DNA from: Prolixibacteraceae bacterium
GTDB taxonomy: Bacteria; Bacteroidota; Bacteroidia; Bacteroidales; Prolixibacteraceae
Reading direction: 5' to 3'
DNA length: 11,749 nucleotides
Assembly: GCA_003516705.1 (NCBI GenBank)
Contig: DPCJ01000063.1
Coordinates: 15,877 to 27,625, forward strand
Program-made: the position numbers and the translations under genes
The notes under the pieces: model-generated
Databases searched by the model: none
What the model was told of the DNA's origin: nothing
Seen by the model: the letters and a program-made list of their open reading frames with translations, nothing else
Shown: positions 1 through 5,865 of the stretch, one piece after another
Layout of the letters: each line of letters starts with the position of its first letter
How positions within the stretch are numbered: position 1 is the stretch's first letter

Positions 1-280
1 AGCAGGGTAAAGTTCAGTCTCATAGCCGGTAATTACAACCACAAAATTCGGAAAATGGCGCTAAACAGCAGCAATAAATAATACTAACAGTTGTTAAAGC
101 TTGTTATCGGGAGCGATTGATGCTAAGTTATGGGAATAATAATGTCGCATTTACTCACCCCCTGCCCCCTCAAGGGGGTATTTGTTGCAAGCTTATTCCA
201 GCTCAAGTTAACAGCGATTCTCCCCTTGAGGGGATATAGGGGTGATGTCAGCAAATACATCATTATATTATTCATATTAC
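1..280. other. Gene-poor left edge
   Basis: No gene can be supported here. A plus-strand frame is open from position 1 to a TAA at 79-81 (26 codons) and could be the tail of a gene entering the window, but its residues match nothing I recognise. On the minus strand an ATG at 21-23 runs off the left edge after seven codons and could equally begin a gene. The main structure is the inverted-repeat element at 154-246, which lies just downstream of the SpoIIE phosphatase stop codon. Confidence 0.4.
154..246. repeat. Nested inverted-repeat (REP/MITE-like) element
   Basis: Two G/C-rich hairpins face each other across about 40 bp. The left hairpin is CCCCC-TCAA-GGGGG (165-178) and the right one TCCCC-TTGA-GGGGA (221-234). 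They are enclosed by complementary outer arms TCACCCC (155-161) and GGGGTGA (239-245). The two halves are imperfect inverted copies of each other, as in small non-coding palindromic elements scattered through many Bacteroidetes genomes. Because it lies about 35 bp beyond the SpoIIE gene's stop codon on the minus strand, it may also end or stabilise that transcript. No T-run follows either hairpin, so a classical intrinsic terminator is not shown. Confidence 0.7.
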
Positions 281-1483
281 TTAAATGTATTCCATCATCA
301 CTTTTTTAAAGAACTTGTTTCGCAGAATATGTACAATGCGTTTTACCACATATTTGCGCAGTTCAAGTTCTATGGGTTGTTCCGGGTCCTGATGTGCCCA
401 GTTGATGCGGGTTCCAACGATTATGTCGATTACGTCGTGTTGCAGCAGCAGTTTTACAATTTCTTCGGCAGGCGAATCGCCAAGTCGTGTGTCGCTGTCG
501 TAGCTTTCAAGAATTTCTTCCACTTTTCTCAGAGTCAGAATTCCTTCCGAAATCAGCTCGAATCCCTGCATTTTTGCTGCCGGTGGCAGGATGTCTGCAT
601 CTTTCCGGTAATGTTGAATCTGTACCTCAAGCCCCAGCTCGCGGGCTATGATTTCGGCAGTGGTTCCACCGCAGATGATTTTCTTTCCGGGGAAATTTTT
701 TATTCTTCCCACAAAATCGAAATCCTTGATTTTATAGAAAGGAGGGCCGGTAATCAGCATAAATTTCCGGGGTTCGCGAAAATAGATAACACCACAGGTG
801 GCATCGTCTTTCATCGAGAAATCGTCGTTTATGGCGGCCTGGTTAATAATTTTTTTGGCGAGTTTTGTTGCCGACATATCGGCCATTCTGTTGATTTGGC
901 TGAGTGTAAATTCCTCCATTCTTTCGTATCCCCAGCCTATCGGGAACTGGTTACTGCCCAGCCCCGACTGCGTGATTCCGTCGGATACAAAAATCAGCCG
1001 GTCTTCTTTTATCGCTGTAAATTCGCGTACACGCAATACTTTTCCGAGGTTTTCCTCGCCACGCACATTTAACTCGGTTTCTTTCGGGTAGTACGATTTA
1101 CCGTTTCTCGCAATCATCACCCGCGGGTTATCGTAATTGATAATGCGTACGGTGCGGTCGGGTTCAATTTCGATAATGGTGAAAGTGGCATAGTTTTCTT
1201 TGCCGTCGCTGCTTTTGGGCAGGGCATTCATTATAATTCGTGCCGCCACTTCGGGTTTGGTATGAAAGCGGGTGTATTTTACCGCCATAGTTGCGGTGAG
1301 TGTGGCCAGCACACTGGCTTTTATTCCATGCCCGATTCCGTCGCTCATTACAAGAATGGTGCGACCTTCCTCGCGGCTCAAATCCGACTGGAAAACATCG
1401 CCACAGGCATTTTCGCCTTTTGGGCGTTTCTGCTGCACATCAATTTCAACATGTATTTCTTCGGGGTTATTCATCATCGTCAT
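281..1483 (-). CDS. SpoIIE-family PP2C Ser/Thr phosphatase, hydrogenase-cluster type
   Basis: About 400 residues. The N-terminal half (about 10-238) is a SpoIIE/PP2C-type phosphatase with metal-binding aspartates in GDVF (28-31), SDGIGHG (47-53), SDGITQSG (167-174) and DDATCG (226-231). Such enzymes dephosphorylate small regulator proteins such as STAS-domain anti-anti-sigma factors. The C-terminal half (about 240-400) is a separate domain opening with LITGPPF and holding a glycine-rich KKIICGGTTAEIIARELG stretch; I recall this tail from SpoIIE proteins beside clostridial [FeFe] hydrogenases, with no known function. There is no signal peptide or membrane segment, so it should be cytoplasmic. 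The start was set at the ATG at 1483 because the open frame beyond it lies inside the upstream PAS gene; ATGs at 1477 and 1474 are alternatives. The 8-17 bp overlap with the PAS gene suggests translational coupling. Confidence 0.88.
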   Translation of the reverse strand: MTMMNNPEEIHVEIDVQQKRPKGENACGDVFQSDLSREEGRTILVMSDGIGHGIKASVLATLTATMAVKYTRFHTKPEVAARIIMNALPKSSDGKENYATFTIIEIEPDRTVRIINYDNPRVMIARNGKSYYPKETELNVRGEENLGKVLRVREFTAIKEDRLIFVSDGITQSGLGSNQFPIGWGYERMEEFTLSQINRMADMSATKLAKKIINQAAINDDFSMKDDATCGVIYFREPRKFMLITGPPFYKIKDFDFVGRIKNFPGKKIICGGTTAEIIARELGLEVQIQHYRKDADILPPAAKMQGFELISEGILTLRKVEEILESYDSDTRLGDSPAEEIVKLLLQHDVIDIIVGTRINWAHQDPEQPIELELRKYVVKRIVHILRNKFFKKVMMEYI

Positions 1484-2393
1484 ATCGGTACGATTCAATA
1501 ATTGAGTTAAGCAATTCTTCTGTTTCGGCTGCATTTTCGCCCAAAAGGAATGCAGCTTTCTGCACGGTCTCAATATTCTGCTTGATAATACGCTGCGCCC
1601 GGCTGATGATTTCGTCGCGCACAAGCATTGGCGCCGACATATCCCGGATGACCGCTCCTACAATCTTATTTTTGTAAAGCGTTACTGCCGAAACATGCAG
1701 CAGTTTATTCTGAAATTTAAAGTCGCGCTCAAGAATTTCCTCACCAGACATTAGCAGACTCGACAGCATCTTATAAATCACTTCGGGAACCAATACCTGT
1801 AACGCAGCGCCTTTCAAGCCCGGAATGGTCTGGAAAAGTTCTTCGGTTTCCTCGCCCATTAGTCTGGCAAAACTCTCGTTTGAGTCAACCACTTTGTGAC
1901 TGTCGTCGATGATAACAATTCCGGCGCTGATTTTATGCAACATGTAGGACGAAACTTCCATCGATTCCTGCGCTTTTTCAAGCCGTTTTTGTGTTTTTTT
2001 CAGTTCGGTGATGTCGTTTATCGAACCCACAATACCCACAATTTCGTTGTCGTTGTTGCGGATTACCGCTTTGTTCAGAATCACATTGCAGGTTGAGCCG
2101 TCCTGTCGTTTCATTTGCGCCTCGTAAATTTGCTCGCCGGGGTTTCGCTGCAATTCCTGGTCACGCTGATAGTATAGTTCAGCTGTTTCCCTTGAGTGCA
2201 CTTCGTACACAGTTTTGCCTATAATTTCTGATTTGTCACGGCCCGTAAACTTTTCGTGGGCGCTGTTGCACATCTGGTAAATGCCATTCAAATCGCGGTA
2301 AAAAATAGGAATCGGAAGCGCGTCAATAATTTTCTGGTGAAATTCAGGATCCTCAATACTGCCGGTTAATACCGACTTTTTATCGTAAATCAT
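1467..2393 (-). CDS. Two-PAS sensor protein linked to hydrogenase cluster
   Basis: A 308-residue soluble protein. An N-terminal PAS/PAC domain spans about 18-130 (ALPIPIFYRDLNG near the start, IVGIVGSINDITELK at the PAC end), then a short charged coiled-coil linker (about 128-148) and a second PAS-like domain (about 149-255) beginning SAGIVIIDDSHKVVDSN. The last 50 residues, with LLGENAAETEELLNSIIES, are a conserved helical tail that I recall from PAS proteins and sensory hydrogenases in [FeFe] hydrogenase clusters. There is no kinase, GGDEF or DNA-binding domain, so it probably passes its signal by protein contact, most likely to the phosphatase encoded by the overlapping next gene. The ligand is unknown; a redox cofactor is possible. 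It is transcribed divergently from the hydrogenase operon. Confidence 0.85.
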   Translation of the reverse strand: MIYDKKSVLTGSIEDPEFHQKIIDALPIPIFYRDLNGIYQMCNSAHEKFTGRDKSEIIGKTVYEVHSRETAELYYQRDQELQRNPGEQIYEAQMKRQDGSTCNVILNKAVIRNNDNEIVGIVGSINDITELKKTQKRLEKAQESMEVSSYMLHKISAGIVIIDDSHKVVDSNESFARLMGEETEELFQTIPGLKGAALQVLVPEVIYKMLSSLLMSGEEILERDFKFQNKLLHVSAVTLYKNKIVGAVIRDMSAPMLVRDEIISRAQRIIKQNIETVQKAAFLLGENAAETEELLNSIIESYRYDDDE

Positions 2394-2418
2394 AGCTGAT
2401 CGTTATTTTTTTGGAGCT

Positions 2419-2449
2419 GAAAAGTAACTAAAACAAGCCGATTGGTCAA
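2419..2449 (-). promoter_or_regulatory. Candidate Bacteroidetes promoter for PAS-SpoIIE genes
   Basis: Read on the minus strand, TTG (complement of 2447-2449), a 20-bp spacer and TACTTTTC (complement of 2419-2426) fit the Bacteroidetes -33/-7 consensus TTG...TAnnTTTG at all fixed bases but the last. Transcription would start roughly 20 nt before the ATG at 2393. It lies back to back with the plus-strand promoter, so the two operons share one control region. Confidence 0.55.
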
Positions 2450-2495
2450 CTAATTTTATATGTTTTAAAAAATGAATAATACTGAACTCAATCTG

Positions 2496-2525
2496 GTTGC
2501 TCAATGCACACAGCAGCTATCTTTG
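2496..2525 (+). promoter_or_regulatory. Candidate Bacteroidetes promoter for hydrogenase operon
   Basis: TTG at 2497-2499, an 18-bp spacer and TATCTTTG at 2518-2525 match the Bacteroidetes -33/-7 consensus; the -7 box is perfect (TAnnTTTG). Transcription would start near 2530, leaving about 35-40 nt before the GTG start at 2569. It is the only strong promoter candidate I see ahead of the plus-strand series, though the repeat-filled gaps at 3330-3674 and 4008-4150 may hold others. Confidence 0.65.
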
Positions 2526-2568
2526 CACCGAAAACAACCGATTGAAGAAACGCAAAAACCCGGCAACA

Positions 2569-2913
2569 GTGAAAATTGAAAAAATCATCGAATTAACCGC
2601 TGCAAGGGTCGTGGCAGGCAGTTTAAAAACAGCGCCTGAAATTACAAAAGCCTTCAGCTCCGACCTGATGAGCGATGTGCTTACACTCGACCACCACGAC
2701 ATTGTACTTATTACAGGACTGGCAAACATTCAGTTGCTCAGAACAGTTGAAATTGCTGATGTTCCGGTGGTTTTGCTCTGCCGCAACAAAACTGCAACCC
2801 CCGAAATGATTGAATTAGCCAACGAAATTGGCATCGTATTTCTCGAAACTCCGTTCTCCATATTCAGAGCAGGTGGAATTTTATACGAAAACGGTTTAAA
2901 ACCACTGTATTGA
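2569..2913 (+). CDS. Small DRTGG-like regulatory protein, copy 1
   Basis: A 114-residue protein starting MKIEKIIELTAARVVAG. The open frame reaches back to a TTG at 2497, but that stretch contains a good promoter -7 box (2518-2525), and the GTG at 2569 gives a start and length matching the related protein at 3675-4007. The shape is that of small single-domain DRTGG-like proteins often named HPr-kinase-like or 'serine kinase': an N-terminal strand-helix, a central SDLMSDVL motif (31-38), a hydrophobic IVLITG strand (45-50), and a C-terminal GIVFLETPFSIFRAGGIL (88-105). The literal DRTGG residues are absent, as is any Walker A motif, so kinase activity is not expected. It overlaps the following ATPase gene by one base (TGATG). 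In this setting a ligand-binding or adaptor role is an inference. Confidence 0.75.
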   Translation: MKIEKIIELTAARVVAGSLKTAPEITKAFSSDLMSDVLTLDHHDIVLITGLANIQLLRTVEIADVPVVLLCRNKTATPEMIELANEIGIVFLETPFSIFRAGGILYENGLKPLY

Positions 2914-3329
2914 TGGCCGAAATTCTGGAATTTGATATTACCGGAGGCGATTTTATTCAGGCCGGAAAAGCATCGAGTAAAATCAAGAAAAAACTGAAAC
3001 AGCTGAATATTGATTCTTTGGCAGTTAAACGGATTGTGGTTGCTATTTATGAAGCCGAACTCAACGTGGTTGCCCACGCCAGCAGCGGAAAACTTACAGT
3101 TGTTTTTGAGCCGGGTGTTGTTATTGTTACTGTTTCGGACAGCGGACCTGGAATTGAAAACATTGGGCAGGCCATGGAAGCCGGGTTTTCAACCGCATCG
3201 AAAAAGGTGCGTGAAATGGGTTTTGGCGCCGGAATGGGGTTGCCCAACATTAAAAAAAATACCGATGAACTTGTGATTGAAAGCAAAGTGGGAGAGGGTA
3301 CAACACTCAGGTTTAAGGTGTATTGCTGA
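2913..3329 (+). CDS. RsbW-like Ser/Thr kinase / anti-sigma-type ATPase
   Basis: A 138-residue single-domain GHKL (HATPase_c) protein. The N box is EAELNVVAHA (47-56, Asn51), the G1 box DSGPG (76-80) and the ATP-lid/G2 region GFGAGMGLPNIKK (103-115). The size and missing dimerisation/phospho-acceptor domain match RsbW/SpoIIAB-type kinases, which phosphorylate STAS-domain antagonists on Ser/Thr and bind sigma factors or other partners. A SpoIIE-type phosphatase across the divergent promoter suggests an opposing kinase-phosphatase pair, but no STAS protein is encoded nearby, so its substrate is unknown. ATG at 2913 overlaps the preceding stop by one base; a TTG at 2910 would add one residue. The gene is followed by a repeat-filled gap. 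Confidence 0.87.
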   Translation: MAEILEFDITGGDFIQAGKASSKIKKKLKQLNIDSLAVKRIVVAIYEAELNVVAHASSGKLTVVFEPGVVIVTVSDSGPGIENIGQAMEAGFSTASKKVREMGFGAGMGLPNIKKNTDELVIESKVGEGTTLRFKVYC

Positions 3330-3399
3330 TAAAACAGGTATATTAAAATACATATCAATGTCATTAAGTTAAGGATGAAATCAACAGAAAGCTATTTCA

Positions 3400-3582
3400 G
3401 ACACCTTTCCCGAGTGCTCGGGACTCAGGGTGACAGTCAGACTGAGTGGCAACCCAATTTTTATTGGGCACAATGTGAAAATGACAATAAGATGCTGAAA
3501 TGAATTCAGCATGACGTTCTAACAAATATTTTAGTATAGAACGTCACCCTGTCCCGATTTATTTCGGGATTGTTTCAGGGTC
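3400..3582. repeat. MITE-like composite palindromic element
   Basis: At least five inverted repeats sit in a row: TCCCGAG-TG-CTCGGGA (3408-3423); CCCAAT-TTTT-ATTGGG (3453-3468); ATGCTGAA-5 nt-TTCAGCAT (3492-3512); a perfect 10-bp pair TGACGTTCTA (3512-3521) and TAGAACGTCA (3537-3546) across 15 nt; and a two-level hairpin with outer ACCCTG (3546-3551)/CAGGGT (3576-3581) and inner TCCCGA/TCGGGA (3552-3557/3564-3569). The two ends are related in inverse orientation: both carry a GTCACCCTG...TCCCGA string (left copy on the minus strand, ending near 3435). This is the structure of a small non-autonomous palindromic element; no transposase is encoded. It could fold strongly in RNA and reduce read-through into downstream genes. 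Confidence 0.75.
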
Positions 3583-3661
3583 TTTATTTCGAAATCTGAC
3601 ATTGGTAGCGAAGTCGAAGCAGTTTTCACTAACTAAACAACATTGAAATACATATTCACGA

Positions 3662-3669
3662 AAAGGAGG
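3662..3669 (+). promoter_or_regulatory. Strong Shine-Dalgarno site before second DRTGG-like gene
   Basis: AAAGGAGG lies 5 nt before the ATG at 3675, a near-perfect anti-16S match at good spacing. The other gene starts in this window lack such a motif, as is usual in Bacteroidetes, so this gene's translation initiation may differ from its neighbours. Confidence 0.75.
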
Positions 3670-3674
3670 TAGAA

Positions 3675-4007
3675 ATGAAAGTTTCAGCATTGGTTGAAAA
3701 GTTGGGCTTAACCGTTTATTCAGGTTTTGCCGGACTTGAAAATGAAATTACAGGCGGGTATGTTTCAGACCTGCTCAGCGATGTGATGGGCTTTGCACAG
3801 GAAGGGCAGGTTTGGATTACATTGCAAACACACCAGAATGTGATGGCAATTGCATCGCTCAAAGATTTGGCAGCAGTGATTCTTGTCAAAGGATTCACTC
3901 CCGATGAAGATACACTTGCACACAGCGAGGAAGAAGGGATTCCGGTTTTGGGAACGCAACTTTCAACCTTCGAAATTGCCGGGATGCTGTACAAAGAGTT
4001 GCACTGA
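3675..4007 (+). CDS. Small DRTGG-like regulatory protein, copy 2
   Basis: A 110-residue protein that appears paralogous to the product of 2569-2913: both begin MK[I/V]-x-x-[I/L]-[I/V]-E, share SDL[L/M]SDV (31-37 here), and end with a GIPVL...FEIAGMLY stretch matching GIVFL...FRAGGILY. The fold expected is a DRTGG-like alpha/beta domain with no Walker A motif and no catalytic residues that I can point to. The start is fixed by the AAAGGAGG site 5 nt upstream. It lies between a palindromic element and a tandem repeat array, so it is isolated from tight coupling on both sides. The presence of two diverged copies flanking a kinase-like gene suggests they act as paired or alternative partners; this is inference. 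Confidence 0.78.
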   Translation: MKVSALVEKLGLTVYSGFAGLENEITGGYVSDLLSDVMGFAQEGQVWITLQTHQNVMAIASLKDLAAVILVKGFTPDEDTLAHSEEEGIPVLGTQLSTFEIAGMLYKELH

Positions 4008-4012
4008 GGAAA

Positions 4013-4150
4013 AGTTACGGGTTGCCGGTTCCGGGGTTCCGGGTTTCGGGTTTCAAGTTCCGGGTTCAAATCTCAAAATTGAGTATCCAAAATCAAGAAT
4101 CGAGTATCAAGTTTCAGCATCCACCTAATCCAGTATCCAAAATTCATCCA
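4013..4150 (+). repeat. Degenerate 7-bp-period tandem repeat array
   Basis: About 18 consecutive heptamers fill the space between the stop codon at 4007 and the ATG at 4151. The first part is G-rich (AGTTACG, GGTTCCG, GGGTTCC, GGGTTTC, GGGTTTC, AAGTTCC, GGGTTCA). It grades into A-rich units (GAGTATC, CAAAATC, AAGAATC, GAGTATC, AAGTTTC, AGTATCC). One unit near 4122-4130 is 9 bp; the rest keep a strict 7-bp step. A 7-bp period cannot encode a repeating peptide, so the open frame running through it from 4022 is an artefact. A related array with the same order relative to the next gene lies at 10670-10797. Confidence 0.8.
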
Positions 4151-4885
4151 ATGTTTCGAGCCGATTTACATATTCACACAGTTCTTTCTCCCTGCGCTGA
4201 TTTGGAAATGACTCCGGCAAATATTGTCAACCGGGCGGTTGAAACGGGCTTGCAGATTATTGGAATTACCGACCACAACTCAACAAAAAATGCGCTGCTT
4301 ACTAAAAATCTTGGTGAAAAAGCCGGTCTTTTTGTGTTAACCGGTGCCGAAATCACCACAAAAGAAGAAGTTCATTGCCTCGTTTTTTTCGAAACCACTG
4401 AACAGTTGTTCCTGTTACAACAATATATCGACGAAAATATTACGCTCATTCCAAATCCTGACGGCCATTTTGGTTACCAACCTGTGTTGGATGAGAATGA
4501 TAACATCACCGAACTTGTGCCGCACTATTTGCATGCGGCATTGAAAACCAGCATCAGCCAGCTGAGGCAATATGTGAAAAGCATGAATGGCCTGTTTATT
4601 CCGGCGCATGTTGACAGGCCCGCCAATGGACTTTTTAGTCAGCTCGGGTTTATGCCGCCCGGATTAAACCCTGATGCGTTGGGGATTTCGAAATTCAGCA
4701 ATAAAAAATATGTTATACAACATTATAATTTACCCTCTGATTTGACTTTAATTCGCAATTCTGATGCACATTTTATCAATCAAATAGGCGAAATTTACAC
4801 CAGTTTTTGTATGGAAGAAATGACTTTCAGTGAAATAAGAAATGCGCTGCACGGTCAGCAAAACCGAAGTGTGGAAATCGTATGA
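4151..4885 (+). CDS. PHP-domain metal-dependent phosphoesterase
   Basis: A 244-residue PHP-family protein, a trinuclear-metal phosphoesterase fold. The metal-ligand motifs are in order: HIHT (H7, H9), GITDHN (D41, H42), GAE (E67), H75, PAHVDR (H153) and NSDAHF (D205, H207). The length suits a stand-alone PHP enzyme. Relatives act on nucleotides, RNA or phospho-amino-acid-type substrates; the substrate here cannot be read from sequence. I recall PHP proteins as recurrent members of [FeFe] hydrogenase clusters in Clostridia, so a role in the circuit is plausible. The start is the ATG at 4151 because the earlier open frame is only repeat array and the HxH motif normally sits within the first ten residues. 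The stop overlaps the next start (ATGA), showing translational coupling. Confidence 0.88.
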   Translation: MFRADLHIHTVLSPCADLEMTPANIVNRAVETGLQIIGITDHNSTKNALLTKNLGEKAGLFVLTGAEITTKEEVHCLVFFETTEQLFLLQQYIDENITLIPNPDGHFGYQPVLDENDNITELVPHYLHAALKTSISQLRQYVKSMNGLFIPAHVDRPANGLFSQLGFMPPGLNPDALGISKFSNKKYVIQHYNLPSDLTLIRNSDAHFINQIGEIYTSFCMEEMTFSEIRNALHGQQNRSVEIV

Positions 4886-5421
4886 AAAATCTGGCCGACC
4901 ATATTCTGGATATTGTTCAAAACTCGCTGAGGGCCGACGCTACCTTGATTGAAATCATTGTTGAAGAAAATAAAACAGATGACTTTTGCAAAATACATAT
5001 AACCGATAACGGCTGCGGAATGAGTGAGGAGATGGTAAAGCAGGCAGCTAACCCGTTCTTTACATCGCGGAGCACCCGGAAAGTGGGCTTGGGGCTTTCG
5101 CTGCTGAAACAAAATGCCGAAGTGGCAAACGGAAAGTTCAGTCTGAAATCGAAGTTGGGAGTGGGTACGATTGTGGAGGCAACATTTCAGCTTTCGCATA
5201 TGAACAAACCGCCGCTGGGCGAAATCTGGGATGTGTTGTATTTATCCATGCTAGGCAACCAGAATGTGACTTTAGCTTATGAACATCGCACAAACAAAGG
5301 AAATTTCAGAATTACATCAGCAGAAATCCATGAGGGCATTGGCGATGTTCCGATGCAGAACGCAGAAATACGGGAAGCAATTACAGGATTACTAAAAAGC
5401 AACATAAAGGAACTACAATAA
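4882..5421 (+). CDS. Histidine-kinase-type ATPase without phospho-acceptor domain
   Basis: A 179-residue GHKL ATPase. The N box is at the very start (HILDIVQNSLRAD, 7-19, Asn14), with G1 DNGCG (42-46), F box NPFFTS (57-62) and G2 GLGLSLLKQ (69-77). There is no H-box/dimerisation domain and no sensor domain, so it is not a normal sensor kinase. Residues about 106-179 form an extra C-terminal domain that I recall in the same kind of protein beside clostridial hydrogenases; its role is unknown. The protein may be a Ser/Thr kinase or ATP-dependent switch acting with the DRTGG-like proteins. The start overlaps the PHP stop by four bases, and the ferredoxin gene follows after 29 bp, placing it in the hydrogenase transcript. 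Confidence 0.85.
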   Translation: MKNLADHILDIVQNSLRADATLIEIIVEENKTDDFCKIHITDNGCGMSEEMVKQAANPFFTSRSTRKVGLGLSLLKQNAEVANGKFSLKSKLGVGTIVEATFQLSHMNKPPLGEIWDVLYLSMLGNQNVTLAYEHRTNKGNFRITSAEIHEGIGDVPMQNAEIREAITGLLKSNIKELQ

Positions 5422-5450
5422 TCATTCAGCAATAACCAAAAACAATAACC

Positions 5451-5846
5451 ATGTCGAAAATAACATCATTAGCCGATTTAAAGCGACTGAAGGACGAAGT
5501 TCAGTCGAAAATAAAACTGCGCGAAAACAGCGATAATCCTGAGCAAATGGTTCAGGTAAAAGTTGGAATGGCCACCTGCGGAATCGCTTCAGGGGCGCGC
5601 GAAATCATGAAATATTTTGTTGAAGAATTGGAGCAACAGGCAGTGGATGCTTTGGTTACACAAACCGGATGCATGGGTTACTGCTACGCCGAACCCACCG
5701 TTGAGGTTATTCTGCCCCGCCGCGAACCGGTGGTTTTTGGCTTTGTAAACAAAACAAAAGCACAGGAAATCATCGATTTGTACATCAAAAAGGGCGAAAT
5801 GATTGATGGAATCATTCCTATAACATTCAGAACTATTGACGAATAA
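5451..5846 (+). CDS. Thioredoxin-like [2Fe-2S] ferredoxin-type protein
   Basis: A 131-residue protein with the thioredoxin-like [2Fe-2S] ferredoxin fold in its C-terminal 95 residues, preceded by a charged helix. Its motifs are GMATCGIASGAR (39-50) and VTQTGCMGYC (69-78). Only three cysteines are present (C43, C74, C78); the position of the usual fourth ligand is Gly48. The same fold forms the N-terminus of HydB, where all four cysteines are present. I recall TCGIA[A/S]GAR from stand-alone proteins of this type in hydrogenase clusters, so the three-cysteine form may be normal for the subfamily. It could donate or accept electrons for the hydrogenase, or sense redox state for the regulators upstream. 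It is 19 bp ahead of hydB. Confidence 0.85.
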   Translation: MSKITSLADLKRLKDEVQSKIKLRENSDNPEQMVQVKVGMATCGIASGAREIMKYFVEELEQQAVDALVTQTGCMGYCYAEPTVEVILPRREPVVFGFVNKTKAQEIIDLYIKKGEMIDGIIPITFRTIDE

Positions 5847-5865
5847 CAACTTCAAACCAAAAATT

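Larger units (their letters stand above)
3330..3674. other. Repeat-filled gap inside the operon
   Basis: No gene is supported. Most of the gap is taken up by the palindromic element at 3400-3582. The remaining flanks are A/T-rich and show no convincing TTG/TAnnTTTG promoter. The gap interrupts an otherwise tight operon, so whether transcription passes through it is uncertain. Confidence 0.6.

Noticed and set aside
1..81. Partial plus-strand gene entering the window
   Set aside because: Only 26 codons, with no recognisable sequence; chance open frame cannot be excluded.
242..1072. 276-codon plus-strand open frame
   Set aside because: It is antisense to the SpoIIE gene, whose phosphatase motifs are clear; the plus-strand product is rich in Phe and His and has no recognisable motif.
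1484..1624. 47-residue N-terminal extension of the SpoIIE protein
   Set aside because: It overlaps the coding 3' end of the PAS gene in another frame; the phosphatase domain begins after the later ATG.
2450..2517. Rex-type operator in the divergent region
   Set aside because: No TTGT...ACAA-type palindrome is present; only A/T-rich runs such as TTTTAAAA.
3375..3503. 42-codon open frame inside the repeat-filled gap
   Set aside because: It is formed almost wholly by palindromic repeat sequence and has no recognisable features.
4022..4150. N-terminal extension of the PHP protein
   Set aside because: It starts at TTG and translates the 7-bp repeat array; the HxH motif belongs near the N-terminus, so the ATG at 4151 is preferred.
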